NCBI GenBank assembly: GCA_039707465.1
Contig: CM077648.1
Span: 72,683,619-72,747,618 of the forward strand
DNA: 64,000 bases
Direction of reading: 5' to 3'
Source of the DNA: Rhabdophis nuchalis
Taxonomy: Eukaryota > Chordata > Lepidosauria > Squamata > Natricidae
The translations under genes and the position numbers were made by a program. The number at the start of each line of letters is the position of its first letter. Position 1 is the first letter of the stretch. The notes beneath the pieces were generated by a model. That model ran no database searches, was not told where the DNA came from, and saw only the letters and a list, made by a program, of their open reading frames with translations. Positions 1 through 12,000 of this stretch are shown here, one piece after another.

Positions 1-568
1 ACGATGACGACGACAGACACACATAGAGAGACAGAGGGAGGGAGGGAGAGAAAGATAGACAGAGACACAGAAGATTGAATGAATGAATGCAAGACAGACA
101 GACACACACACACACACACACACACAGAGTGACAGAAATGGGCGGATGAAGGAGAGACACAGAGAAAGAGAGAAAGAAAGAAAAAAGTGGGAGAGAGAAA
201 GACAGAGAGAAAGAGACAGAAAGGAAAGAAAGAGACAAGAAAAGATACAGAAAGAGGGAAAGAGAAAAAGAAAGAGAAAGAAATAGAGAGAAAGGGAAAG
301 AGAGAAAGAAAGAAATAGCGAGAGAGAAAAAGAGAGACAGAGACAAAGAAAGAGAAAGAAAGAGAGAGAGAGAAAGAAAGAAAGAACTTATGACCACAGT
401 TGAGGCCAAAAGTTTGGTTGCTAACCAAGATCATTGTTAAGTGAGTTTCACATTTTCAAAGTTGGCCACGCCCACCCAGTCACATGACTGCTGAGCCACT
501 CAGCCGGTCCGCAGAATTTTCTTTAAAATGAAACCGGTCCCTGGTGAAAAAAAGGTTGGGGACCCCTG
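1..568 (-). mobile_element. Non-autonomous hAT-type element, partial (one end inside window)
   Basis: The right edge at 554-568 reads as the inverse of CAGGGGTCCCCAACC, the terminal repeat seen intact at 8269 and 27241, so this is the start of a minus-strand copy whose other end lies outside the window. The adjoining 60 bp (about 495-553) match the first 65 bp of the 8269 element closely. Bases 1-390 are a purine-rich GA/GAAA tract with a (CA)n run near 105-126, and they resemble the complement of the pyrimidine tract at 4080-4460. Bases 390-500 resemble the subterminal part of the 3836 element. No transposase is visible. The superfamily is inferred from the terminal repeat and the 8-bp duplications of sister copies. 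Confidence 0.75.
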
Positions 569-2720
569 ATTTATACTACAAAACATTATACAAGAAAGTA
601 AGTAACAAACCAGTATTGGTTAGCTCAACTGGCTTATTATCTTTCTTTTATTGATTTTTCATATAACACAAAGGCTGTATGTTCATGAAGAAAGTTTAAT
701 GGAATTTATTAGAACTAAATGAGATATATTTAAATAAGGGCCAAGTAGAACATTTTCTTTCCAAAGAATTAGCTCCACCATTAATCTGTACCCACTTCCA
801 TGAATAGGGCATTACGTTTTGAACTAGAATCTAAAAATTGCTTCAAGATTAAAATGAAATTTGTAAAGTAAAATATTAGTTTATATTAAAAGGACTGTAT
901 CTAAGGATTATTGGAGAACCTTGTAAATACATCAGTATTTTAAGTCTGGCAAGATTTGCTGTCTACAGGCATTTGCTAATTCAATGACCTCAGATCTTCT
1001 ACTCTGAACTCTGCATTTATAATCCAGATTCTTTATTTGGTACCCTCTACTATAATTATGTAATGATAAAGAAAAATAAATATATATGTATTCTTTCACA
1101 AGAGTGAATAACTGAAAAAATGTATATAACATGTAAACTGCTTACTTTTAAATTTCATGTTAACACTGCTGTTGTTTTTGTATGGGAACCTCAAAGAGAA
1201 TATTAAGTTATGAACCAATATTTGTTTCATATTGCTGTGTATTATTTTCAAGCACAGAGAAAACAAGAACCTTTATGTTGCTGCACTATTATTTTAAAGA
1301 AATTTTTGTAAAATCAGTTTGAAGAATAATACACCTATTAGATGCTTTAGTTAAGTTCCACTGTTTATTAATATCTCCCGTGGATGTCTTCGAGAGTAGG
1401 TATTACAACCAACTAAGCTGCAACTTCTAAAATATAACATTTCCTTTAAAGCAAAACTCTTGTTGCACCCATAATGTGTCTTCTTAATTAGAAAAGAAAA
1501 CAGATTACGATTGACTGCGCAACCAAAAAGAAAACTTTTAAGACATAATGATTGTGCACAGCATTAAATGAAAGGACAATTAAAGTTCTAATTGGTGGTT
1601 TTTTTTTGGAAACAGGCTTTTGAATAGTCAATCCAGAAAAAATGTTTTTAAAAAGTACATTTAGCAAAGTATGCCTTTTTAAGATCACTCCATTTATCTT
1701 CATAGATTATAAAATCTAATCTTAAAGTTAAAGGCAATCATTATTGCCTTTATTTTGAGTAGGAATGTGATCTGCAACTGGAAGATACACTGTATCAAAC
1801 ATATAAAAATTATAATTTAGTAGAAAAGAATTTCCTATCCTGACTCTAACAGCCAATTAACTATAACTAAAAGTATTTCTCTTGTTGTCTTCAAATATTT
1901 GCCAATCAAACTGTGAAATATTGCTGGGAGACTGAGAAAGAAATGAGAGGGAAAATAGGTGCATCATGTCATCAAGAGAGAGGAGAGTTTCTCACAAATG
2001 GCATCTCTGCCCAGATGGCAAGAAACCTAGGAAGAAGCATTTCAAATCATCTAAATATCTCTCTATGAATAAGGACTGGGTACCTTAGCACAGCCTTAAG
2101 ATATCTTAATTAAATTAAACCACCAGAAAAAAAAATATCATGATGCCATGCAGCAGCATAAAAGAAAATTCACATATCTTGATCACCATAAATTTGTTTG
2201 GCTATAAATTTGTTATCTTGCTGCTAAGTATATACTATTACTTGGGTACACATGTATGCGCCTAGTTCTTCAGTGTATTTATAATAGTTGCTGTCTATGA
2301 ATATATGTTCCTTTGATAATATTTATAATTAGAAATAATTATTTTTATCTAATATTCATAGGTGTTGCAGCAGATGATGACACGTGATATGAAATCATTA
2401 CACAAATGATTTCACTTATGTACTTCTATAAGCTTGTCTAATGATGTTACTAGGAACATAACATAATGCTGATGACAGAATGACTTGTGATCAACTCCGC
2501 TGCCATTATCATTTAAAAAATATCTTCTCACGTTGTTTATTTATTTACCTTGACAACCATCAGACTGTACTAAAATTTCATATCCATATGCATTGGTGAA
2601 ATTCAGTTTTGATTCTATTGGGACAAAATGGATGTCTGACATGAAAAGTTTAGAAGATGTTTTAGCCAGGACGCCAGGCAAAAAATTTTTGTATCTTTTC
2701 AACAATATTAACAGAAAAAC
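569..2720. other. AT-rich intronic sequence, no feature recognised
   Basis: I see no open frame of note, no terminal repeats and no repeat family I can name. The composition is AT-rich and simple-repeat poor, as expected of old intron sequence. Confidence 0.5.
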
Positions 2721-2845
2721 AACAGAATTGGAAGGGACCTTGGAGCCCTCCTAGTCCAACCAGCAGGAAACTCTATACCATTTCAGAAAAATGGTTGTCC
2801 AATCTCTTTTTAAAAACCTCCAGTGTTGTGGCTGTTGTGGCCCAC
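2721..2845 (-). mobile_element. CR1 LINE 3'-end fragment (antisense)
   Basis: The plus strand carries the familiar CR1 complement: a GGAAGGGACCTTGGAG block, then AGTCCAACCAGCAGGAAACTC, then the complement of the last CR1 codons. Read on the minus strand, it ends a protein in LEVFKKRLDNHFSEMV, which matches the C-terminus of the CR1 copies at 36 kb and 60 kb. It is a 5'-truncated scrap lying directly before a different LINE. The 130 bp between the two (2846-2975) is GC-rich and unassigned. Confidence 0.8.
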
Positions 2846-4079
2846 CAGTGGACAGTGAGAAGGTTGGGGAAGAACATGGGCCAGTCCTGGAGTCTGGGGA
2901 AGGCTTGGACGAGGGCTCTGCACCAGAGGTAGAGAGGAGACCAAGGCCATCTGGTACTTATTTGCTGCCTCCAGAGATCCGACCCGATCACAGCACCGAG
3001 ACGGCATTGGTCACGTTGGTTGATGATCTCTGGAGGACGCGGGATAGAGGGTATTCCTCTATCCTAGTCCTGTTAGACCTCTCAGCGGCTTTTGATACCA
3101 TCGACCATGGTATCCTATTGCACCGACTGGGGGGGTTGGGGCTGGGAGGCACCATTTTGCGGTGGTTCTCATCCTACCTCTCTGGTCGGTCGCGATATGT
3201 GTTGGCAGGGGGGCAGAGGTCGGCCTCGAGGCCCCTCTTATGCGGGGTTCCTCAAGGGTCGGTCCTCTCGCCCCTCCTATTCAACACATATATGAAGCCG
3301 CTGGGTGAGATCATCCGTGGTTTTGGGGTGGGATATCATCTGTACGCTGATGATACTCAGCTGTACATATCCACCCCAGACCACCCCAATGATGCCGTTG
3401 ACGTGATGTCCCGGTGTTTGGAAGCCGTACGGATCTGGATGGGTAGTAACAAACTCAAGCTCAACCCTGCCAAGACTGAGTGGCTGTGGTTTCCAGCACC
3501 CCGGTTCAGCCAGATTACTCCAACTCTGGCCATTGGGGGCAAAACACCGGCCCCCGTGGAGAGGGCACGCAATTTGGGTGTCCTCCTGGATTCCCGGCTG
3601 TCCATGGAAGACCATGTGGTGGCCATGGCCAGGGGGGCGTTTCATCAGGTACGCCTGATGTGCCAATTGCGCCCCTTACTGGACCGGGCTGCCCTTCGCA
3701 CAGTCACTCAGGCCCTCGTGACATCCCGACTCGACTACTGCAATGCTCTCTACATGGGGCTTCCCTTGAGGTGCACTCGAAAGCTACAGTTAGTGCAGAA
3801 TGCAGCCGTGCGGGTGATTACAGGAGCCTCTAGATCAGTGGTTCCCAAACTTTTTCAGTCCACCGCCCCCTTGGTGCTACAAACTGATCCTCAGTGCCCC
3901 CCACCAGTGGTGGGTTTCAAATTTTTTTTGAACCTATTCTGTAGGTGTGGCCTATTTTGTGGGCGTGGCTTGGCAGTCATGTGACCGTGTGGGAGTGGCC
4001 ACCTTGTAAAATGTAGTGAAACTCATTTAACAACGCTCTTGCTTAGCAACTAAAATTTTGGGCTCAATTGTGATAATAA

Positions 4080-4460
4080 ATTCTTTCTTTTTCATTCTTT
4101 CTTTCCTTCCTTCCTTCCTTCCTTCTTTTCACTCTCCCCCTCTTTCTTTTTTTCTTTCTTTCTTTCCTTCCCTGTGTCACTCTCCCTGACTTTCTTTCTT
4201 TTTTTCTTTCTTTCTTCCTTTCTCTTCCCCTTCCTTCTTTCTTGTGTCACTCTCCCCCTCTTTCTTTCTTTCCTTCCTTCCTTGTGTCACTCTCCCCCTC
4301 TTCCTTCCTTCCTTTTTTTCTTCCTTTTTCTTCCTCTTCCTTCCTTTCCTTTCCTTCCTTTTTTCCTTTCTTGTGTCATTCTCCCTTCCTTCCTCCCTCC
4401 CTCCCTCCCTCCCTCCCTCCCTTCCTCTCTCTCTCTCCCCCCCCCCTCTCTCACACATAC
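4080..4460 (+). repeat. Pyrimidine-rich low-complexity tract (CTTT/CTTC/CCTC)
   Basis: An almost pure C/T plus strand with CTTT, CTTC and CCTC runs, a (CCCT)n-like block near 4393-4420 and a C run at 4437-4446. It is part of the hAT-type element. The same kind of tract recurs at 49485-49560 and, inverted, at 1-390. Overlapping open frames on both strands are artefacts of the composition. Confidence 0.9.
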
Positions 4461-5049
4461 TTTCCAGTTGGTGAAAATTTCTGTTTTGCTAGCTGGGAGG
4501 CTAGCAAAGAAGACTCATTTTCCCTGCTGCCCGCAGCTCTCAAGAGGCAGGAGGCAGGGAAGTGAGCCCTAGGCCTCATTTCTGCCTCCTTCTTCGAGAG
4601 CTGGCTTCAGGGATGGCCAGCCTCTCCCACCACTGCACCCTTCATTCACCTTCCACCCGGAGGCTCTGCCGGCAGTCGCCTCCCAAGACGGCTGCGAGCC
4701 TTCCAAGGAGGATGCTGGACATTGGGGGTGGGGGTGGCATCTGCTGTTTCTGCTGCTGCTGCAACTGGTAATGCAGGCTTCTCGCATTAAGTTGCAGGCG
4801 CACCGATTCCAGCAGCTGCGTTTTGCTTTGAAACTTGCTGCCCCAGCAACCCGAAGGGGACATTCTCCCAGCAACTTTCTCTCTTGCAAAACAGGTGCGC
4901 GAGGCCCCCAATGATCTGATGGGAACCGTGAAGAGCCAAACTGTGCCCAGCCATCCTTACTCCCTCCCAGCTAAGGGTGGGAGCACCTGAGATGCCACTG
5001 GAAGAATGTCCCCTTTGGATTGCTAGGAAAGCAAGTTTTAAGGCAAAAC

Positions 5050-5420
5050 GCAGCTGCTGGAATCGCCCCGTTTCCAATGGGGGGGGGGAATCCATGTTTT
5101 TCCTCCATCTCCATGGATCCCCCCCCTATTGGAAATGAGGTGGCCGTGAAAGGGAAGGGAGCACCCCCCGGCGTGTCTTCTTGAAACAGCAGGAGGAGGA
5201 ACGGGGGGGGGAGTTTGGTTGTTTGAAAAGCCCCATGTGGAACTCCCCTCCTATTCCTCCTCCGGCTGTTTGAAGACACGCGGGGGGCGCTCCCTTCCTT
5301 TCACAGCCACCTCATTTCCAATTGGGGGAGATCCATGGAGATGGAGGAAAAACATGGATTTCTCCCCCCCCCACCTCATTGGAAACGAGGCGGCTGTCAA
5401 AGCAAGGCAATGCCCCCTCC
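5050..5420. repeat. Tandem/inverted modules of about 100 bp
   Basis: A module built of a purine run, CATGGAT, a C/G run, ATTGGAAATGAGG and then GGGAAGGGAGC recurs at least three times here in alternating orientation. Recognisable copies also occur at about 11230-11400 and 50790-51210, so it is a shared interior unit of the large hAT-type elements. Confidence 0.7.
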
Positions 5421-7476
5421 AGAAGAAGAAACAGAAGGGGAGTTAGCGTCAGCCCTCCGCCCGCCCGCAAAGCGGTGGTTGGGTTGGGTGGCCGCTGGGC
5501 CCCCTGTCCTGGCCAAGTGGCACTCATGGTTGCCGCCGTGCCCGTGTCCCAGGCTGCCTGCTGAGGAGGAGGAGGAGGCAGGGGCATGTTGTTGGCAGTG
5601 GGCAGGGGTGGGGTGGGTGCAGCACTACAGCCCTTGCCCTTGGGGCTCTTCTTAAGGGACATGCTGGCTGGCGCTGCTTCAGGGGGGCTCGGCTGCCGCA
5701 CCTGCCTGGTTCTGCCCGCCCCGCCCACCACCGCGCTCCAGCCGGGCTCTCCCCCCAAAGCCGCCCCGCACCCCTTGCCTCTCACGTGGGGAGGTTGCAA
5801 GACATGCGCCGGATCTTCCGCACCGCTTCCCCAGATGCATGGAGGGGCCAAAAGCGGCCGCACTGGAGCTCCATCCCCGGAGACTTTTCAGAAGGAAGGA
5901 GGCAGCCCCTGATCTGGACTAGCGGAGGCTCTAGTCCTGCTTGAGCAGGGGCTGGACTAGAGGACCTCCGAGCTCTCTTCCAGCTCCCTCCGGTTCACTT
6001 TGGGGCTGGAGCAGAGGCTTCCTTCCTCACAGGAGAGGCGTGCGCGCATGCGCGGTGCTTCAATCTCCATCCCCGACCGGCTCTGGGGTCCCCTTCTCCC
6101 TCCGCAAAAGCCCCTGCCAGGCCAGCAAAGATCCCATCTGGACCAGGTGGCGCTGGGACCCCCTGTGCCCTCCGCACCCTCGCAGTGGCTCCCTTGCTCT
6201 GAGCTGCGCTTTGGAATGGGCAGCGATCCCTCGAAAGCCCCCAAGTTGGTCCTCCTCCTCGCCCGGATCCAGAGCGGCGCTCCCCACCTGGCCTTTGTCC
6301 CTGCTGGCTGACTAGAGGACCTCCGAGCTCTCTTCCAGCTCCCTCTGGTTCACTTTGGGACTGGAGCAGCAGCTTCCTTGGGGCCAGCAGGGACAAAGGC
6401 CGGGCGGCGAGCGCTGCGCTGGATCCGGGTAAGGAGGAGGACCAACCTGGGGGCTTTTGAGGGATCGCTGCCCGCTCCAAAGCGCAGCTCAGAGCAAGGG
6501 AGCTGTGGGGGCGCAGGGGACCAGCGCCACCTCGTCTGGATGGGATCTTTGCTGGCCTGGCAGGGGCTTTTGTGGAGGGAAGAGGGGACGCTGGAGCTGG
6601 TCGGGGACAGGAGATTGAAGCAGCGCGCGCACACGCCTCTCCTGGGAGGAAGGCGGTGATTGGAGGGGAGGGTGGTGACGTTGCTTAAAGGGAAACCCGC
6701 TATTTCCAGGTTTGTTTTAACGATGTCGTCCTTCTGCCCACGCTAATAGGCTTTAACAGCCCATCTTCCAATCGGCAAGTTTCTTCCTCATCCTCAGCGC
6801 CCCCGTTGCCTCCTAGTGCCCCCCTGCAGCCGTTTGGCCTCCTAGCGCCCCCCTAACGCAGGCCACCGCCCCCTGGGGGGCGTTACTGCCCACTTTGGGA
6901 ACCACTGCTCTAGATGCTCCCATATAACACCGATCCTGCGCGAGCTGCACTGGCTTCCTGTGGTCTTTCGGGTGCGCTTCAAGGTCTTGACGACCATCTT
7001 CAAAGCGCTCCATGGCTCGGGACCTAGTTATATGCGAGACCGTCTCCTGCCCCATACATCCCTTAGACTGATACACTCCCACAGAGAGGGCCTTCTCAGG
7101 GTGCCGTCGGCCGGACAATGCCGACTGGCGACACCCAAGGGAAGGGCCTTCTCTGTGGCAGGCCCTGCCCTGTGGAATGACCTACCCCCTGAACTCCGTA
7201 CCATCACCGACCTCCGCCTCTTCCGCCAGTGTTTAAAAACACATCTTTTTCATCAAGCCGGCCTAACATAACCTCCGCTGTGACTAGTATAGATAGTTTT
7301 AATTGGGGATTTTAATTGGTTTTAACGCAGGACTTGGTATTTAATAGGTTTTTTAAAATGTTTTGCATTTTTTGTATTATTTTGTATGTTATTTTAAATT
7401 CCTGTGCACCGCCCTGGGTCCTTTTGGAGAAGGGCGGGATATAAATCAAATAAAACTAAACTAAACTAAACTAATA

Positions 7477-8260
7477 AGTAATTGTTCCAATGACCATTGG
7501 TCTGGGCAGGCAGTGAAGGTCTTACAAGTTTCTGTAAAGACTGGAAGCAGAAATGGTCTTCTCCCTAATGCATACAACATGCATGAACTTTTGCCTGCTC
7601 CTCCAAAAGTAGACATTGAAGAAAGCAGTTGTTGCCCACAAGATTACTCCACAGACTAATGTTAAGCATAAAGATGAGTTTTTGCACAAATCTCTATTTA
7701 TTCCAGGTAAATCTAGTAAAACACATTGCTTCATATATCACTTGGTTCCTGCCACAGCAGAAGGAAGCTATATAAATCAGGAAACTTCCACTCTTTGATT
7801 AGCTTAGCACTGTGTCTGAATTGGATTCCCATTTTATTTGTGTCTGAATAAGCCGTAACACAAGCTAGAAGATATGTTCTATTGTGATTGTGCTTCCTTA
7901 AGAAAGGAGCATGCCATGAATTCAATTTTGAATGTAGTATTATATAAGCTATGGATGGATGCTTTCCAATTTGCTTAACTGGAAAGGAGCCGGAGCCTAG
8001 TATAGGCAAAATGCACCATGCTTACGCTTTCCAGCTAAGCCAGATTTTTGGGTGGGTGGGGAATCAAGCTTATGGTGATGTTAAATGAAACAGACAGGGA
8101 TACTGGTTTTGCAGATCCCACCATACATAGTATATAATAAAAAAATGGTATGTTATATAAGTATGTATGCATATCTATCTACCTACCTACCTACTATCCA
8201 TTCATCCGGTTTGCAAAATAATACTTTCATCTTAATTAATGTTATGTCATTTTAAAGATG
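7477..8260. other. Intronic sequence, no feature recognised
   Basis: Apart from a short CTAC run near 8177-8193, I see nothing I can name between the LINE tail and the next hAT element. Confidence 0.5.
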
Positions 8261-8268
8261 ATTTAAAG

Positions 8269-8627
8269 CAGGGGTCCCCAACCTTTTTTGCACCAGGGAC
8301 CGGTTTTATTTTAAAGAAAATTCTGCGGACCGCCTGGCGTAGAGGAGGAGCGGGGGGGGGGGGAAACAGGCGGCGCATGTGCACGCGGGGGGGGGGAGTC
8401 GGCTCACTCGGCCCTCCAATGGGCCTGCGCATGCACACGCGGGGGGGAGTCAGCTCACTCGGCCCTCTAGGGCCTCCAATGGCACAAAGGGCCGCGCCTG
8501 CGCTCTCCCGCATCCGGTGCGCGCTCTGCCCAGGGGGCCCCCTCCTCTTCCTCTCCGGCCCTGCGGCCTGATTCCTATCAAGCCACGGACCGGCAGCGGT
8601 CCACGGACCGGGGGTTGAGGACCCCTG
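8269..8627 (+). mobile_element. hAT-type MITE, complete (359 bp)
   Basis: It starts CAGGGGTCCCCAACC and ends with the near-inverse GGTTGAGGACCCCTG, with a perfect 8-bp duplication ATTTAAAG (8261-8268 and 8628-8635). The interior is very GC-rich with two imperfect repeats carrying GGCTCACTCGGCCCTC or AGCTCACTCGGCCCTC (about 8400 and 8450). It has no coding capacity. It is the same terminal family as 1-568 and 27241-27440. Confidence 0.93.
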
Positions 8628-8753
8628 ATTTAAAGGACAATATGTACTTAAATTGCAGAAATGCTGAAAAAGTTAAAAAGGGGCAGATAAAATTCTACCA
8701 TGTACTTTCTCAAATATTTATTATGAATATTTTCCCTGGCACAGTTCTATTAC

Positions 8754-8965
8754 TGTTAGATCGGGTGAATGGAAGAGGCAGACTCAGGCTTGACAGTAAC
8801 AACAGCTCTTTATTAGTTCAACTATGTACAATCCAGCAGCCCTCTGTTTGACAGCAGCCCTCTTTATAGGGAGCTGTCAAATGTCTTAGCCAATCACCAT
8901 TGAGTATTTTCTTGCCGGATTATAGGACCTTGGTGGAACTTACCATACTGCCTGTCAGTATTTAA
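8754..8965 (-). mobile_element. Solo LTR, Ty3/Gypsy-type
   Basis: On the minus strand this matches the LTR at 55538-55752 along its whole length. Shared blocks include the complement of AACAGCTCTTTATT (the AATAAA polyadenylation region), the complement of GATAGGGAGCTGTCA and the complement of TTAGCCAATCA. It starts with TG on the plus strand and is bounded by the 5-bp direct repeat ATTAC (8749-8753 and 8966-8970), typical of LTR element integration. Internal sequence is absent, so it is a solo LTR left by LTR-LTR recombination. The inner TG/CA end has decayed. Confidence 0.85.
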
Positions 8966-9002
8966 ATTACTATTATAAAAACTCAATTTTGTATAAGCTG
9001 AT

Positions 9003-12000
9003 CAGTAGTGGGTTTCAAAATGTTTTACAACCAGTGCGGTGGGTGTGGCTAGGTGGATGTGAGAGATGTGACAGAGTGGGTGTGGCCAACTTGATGTCAC
9101 TCATGCATACTAACTCACATGTCGTGTCCCCCCCCCCAAGTTAGGCCGACTGAAAAAGTAGTAAACATTTTGACAAAGGGGGGGGGGGACCAGGCTGGGT
9201 GTCTTCGCTGTCTCCCAGCGGCACAGGGGGCGAGCCAAGCAGCCTGCAATTGAAGTGGCGGCTGTGGCCAATGGGCTTGGCCCTGGGCTCTCTCTGCCTG
9301 GTGACAGAGTGCAGGGAGGAAGATAACGGCCGTTCAGGCATCGTTTGGAGGCAACTTGCTGGGCAAACTACAAGGTGGACATGCACTCCACCCCCACCCC
9401 GATGCCCAGCACTTTCCACCCTCACCTGCAGTGGCAATAGCCACTACTCCATGCCACCGCGCACCTTACCTCCACCTTCAGAGGTAACAGAGGCAAGTGC
9501 TCCTCTTGGTGCGGCAGCTGTGCTCGAAGCCTCGCTCCACCCCACCCTCACCCATGCAAGCACACTACACCAAAAGAAGCACTTGCCTCCACTGCCTCCA
9601 AAGGGGGAGGGCAAGTGCACGGCAGCAGGGAGCAGCGGGTGCTTCTGTGGGTGTGAGATGGACCCAACAGAGACAAGTGATACTCTTGGTGCGATGGCTG
9701 TGCTCGCCTGCAATGGTCTGAAGCCTTGCCCCACCCCACCCCTGCCCAGCAAAGCACAGGAAAAACCTTGCACAATAAAGATTTCTAATTGCTCATAGCC
9801 AAGCTGCTGCCGAGGGGCGCATGCATCTCCCAGCCACGGGTGGTCTCAGGAATCAGGGTGGGGGGTACAAGGAAAAAGGGATCCCATCTGCCCCTCAACT
9901 ACCCCGAAATTTGTCTGAACATCTTACTTGAGTCTGGTAGCTCCACTGCTTCTCTCTCTCAGCCGCTCTATGCAGAAAAACATCTTGCACAGTAAAAAAA
10001 AAACTTAACGAGTGCGAGCAATTAGCAATCTTTACCGTGCAAGGCGAAGAGGGGTCTCAGGAGGAAAGGCCGCGGTGCTGCTTCCCACTGGCAAAGAAGC
10101 AGAGCGAGAGGCACAGAAGCTGCCAGCGGGCGGGTGGGCGACAGCCCCTCACACGCGGAATGGGTCAAGGCCAAGCCCAGCCATGCCACCACAGAGCTTG
10201 GGCACTGCTGCTTCATCTTGGGGAAGACCAGTTCACCGCAATTCTAGTGTGACACTGGTTATTTTCGTTTCTCGGTGAGAGAAGAAAGAAAGCAAACGGT
10301 GGTTCTGTGGCAGTGCTCTGGGAGGGCAAGTGGATCTCTGCAGCCAGCCAGGGAGGGAGGGCATCGAAAGTGGTGGCTGCAGCCCCTTCAAAGTGCAGCA
10401 CACAGAGGCGATGGGCAAGGTGGCCCCGGCACGCCTGTTGCCTCTCTGCCTGCACCATGTCCTTCTCTGGCTGGCCGCATAAATACAAATGCAGCACCAA
10501 GATGAAGTGCCACCACCCAAGCCGAAGGGAAAGCGCCACGGGCTCTGCAGTGGTGTGGCTGGGAGTGACAGAAAGCCTTCTCTTTTCTCCTTTTTGCCTG
10601 AAAAGTGATGATCATGGAGGAAAGCATTTTCAGGCAGAGGATCCCCTCCCCGATTCCAAAAACAGTACATGCTGAAGGCACTGCCACCTAAAAGCTCTTT
10701 CCTCCACGATTCTCGTATCTGCGTTGAGAGGAGGCTCGGTGGGTGTCAGAGGGGCGGCAAGTGCTTGGCGGCTCCTGGGGAGGCCAAGGCTTCTCCGCTT
10801 GCAATGTCTTTGCCTGAGAGCATCACTGGCAGCTGCTTCCCACAGCTCAGGAGGTCTGCGCGTGCACTCTCTCCACTGCTGCTTCTCGGCCTGAAAATGC
10901 TTTCCTCCATGCAAGTGGACATCCCAGGGCTGCTGCACATGTGGCCACCCCACCTCTGCAAAGGCAGAGCCCCCCCCTCCCCCGCAGCGCCATCCAAAGA
11001 ATGTAGGGGGATGTTGCTTCTCAGCCTGAAAATGCTTTCCCCCAGTATCCTCATGTTTCAGGCCAGGCAGTGTCAGCGGGAAGAGCACAAAGAGTGGAGC
11101 TGCTCTTTTTTTCCGTGAGGCAGAAGGAGAGTCCTCCGCTCCTGTTCCTTCCTCGATTGTTGGATGAAGGCTGCACACGCTTCCTTCTTTTTCCTATCCC
11201 TAAAGAAGCTCGGCCTTTCCTCCCTCTCTAACACATGGATTTCTCTGCACCCCATTGGAAATCATGCAGCTGTCAAAGAGAAGGAAGTGCACACTTCTTC
11301 CAACAGCTGAATCCTCCGCTCCTGTCTTTCCTCGGCTGTTGGAAGAAGCCTGTGCACTCTTCTTTCTCTTTGACAGCTGCATGGTTTCTAATGGGGTGCG
11401 GAGAAATTCATCCAGAATTAAATCAGAGTCCAAGGCAGAGCTATCCTTAAACTTCCAATTTAATGAGAGACATGTTGGTACATCTGTGGGAATCCCGAAT
11501 CTGAAAGCTTCCTGGGATTCCCACCCAGTTGAAAATTCATGATCTTGTCCCCACACCCAGAAATCTATCACATGGTCCAATCTTCCTCTGCCACACTGGC
11601 ATCTCCACCCAGCTGGTTCCAGTCAAGTGCAGAGGTGCGGAGACAAAGAATGATCTTGAGCTTCTAGAAAGGAATTTTTTATTTTGAAAACAGCACATTC
11701 TACTCCTTGCTATTCCCTCCTCCCTATTCCTCACTAATGAAGCAGCATACTAAACATGAAGAGAGATAGAGTGTGTGGCAGGTCAAAGATTCTTTAAGGA
11801 ACCACTGCAGGCCTGACACCATGCATTAGAGAGGGAGAAAAAGCCATCCCTAGCAGAAGTTTGCCCCACCCACTTCCAACAGCCCTTTGCTCCAGCAAAG
11901 GAAGTGGTTGGGCGGATGAAGCATTATGCAGACAGGCGGGGTGAGAGAGAGAAAGAGAGTGGTGACCAAGCGGATGGTGGGAGCAAGTGGGGGAGGGGGC

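Larger units (their letters stand above)
3836..6907 (+). mobile_element. 3.07-kb non-autonomous hAT-type element inside LINE
   Basis: The terminal repeats are CAGTGGTTCCCAAACTTTTT at the left and the inverse of CAGTGGTTCCCAAAGT at the right. They are flanked by the perfect 8-bp duplication CTCTAGAT (3828-3835 and 6908-6915), and the interrupted RT resumes exactly after it. An 8-bp duplication with CAG..CTG ends is the hAT signature. The interior has no transposase. It holds a pyrimidine tract (4080-4460), a GC-rich block shared with the 49437 element (about 4465-4535), repeated modules of about 100 bp (5050-5420), and two similar stretches around 5960-6300 and 6310-6650, partly in inverted orientation. 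All open frames here are compositional. Confidence 0.92.
2976..7271 (+). pseudogene. Broken LINE reverse transcriptase (CR1/L2 type)
   Basis: This is a non-LTR retrotransposon reverse transcriptase that would copy its own RNA at a nicked target. The first part (2976-3835, open from 2791) shows the RT palm motifs in order: LVLLDLSAAFDTIDH (motif A, catalytic Asp), GVPQGSVLSPLLF (motif B), YADDTQLYI (motif C, catalytic Asp pair) and then NLGVLLD (thumb side). The frame runs into the inserted element at 3836 and stops at 3982-3984. The second part (6908-7271) encodes the C-terminal segment with FKALHGSGPSY, HREGLLRVPS and PALWNDLPPELR, which is typical of the family. The endonuclease and N-terminus are missing. 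It is non-functional because of truncation and insertion. Confidence 0.88.
2976..7476 (+). mobile_element. CR1/L2-superfamily LINE, 5'-truncated, split by a hAT-type element
   Basis: Homology to the LINE at 38599-40890 starts near 2976 inside the RT and resumes after the 3836-6907 insertion. It runs through the C-terminal domain (stop at 7269-7271) and a 3' UTR. The 3' end has the motif CACCGCCCTGGGTCC, then GGGCGGGATATAAAT, and finishes in an AAACT short tandem tail at about 7458-7476. The same 3' end is found at 22335-22600, 25422-25572 and 40740-40800, so this is a multi-copy family here. The element is 5'-truncated. I place it in the Jockey-like CR1/L2 superfamily from its RT motifs, but not to clade. 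Confidence 0.88.

Noticed and set aside
4174..6650. Many overlapping open frames in several phases
   Set aside because: Compositional: pyrimidine tract and GC-rich duplicated modules inside a hAT-type element; no transposase motifs.
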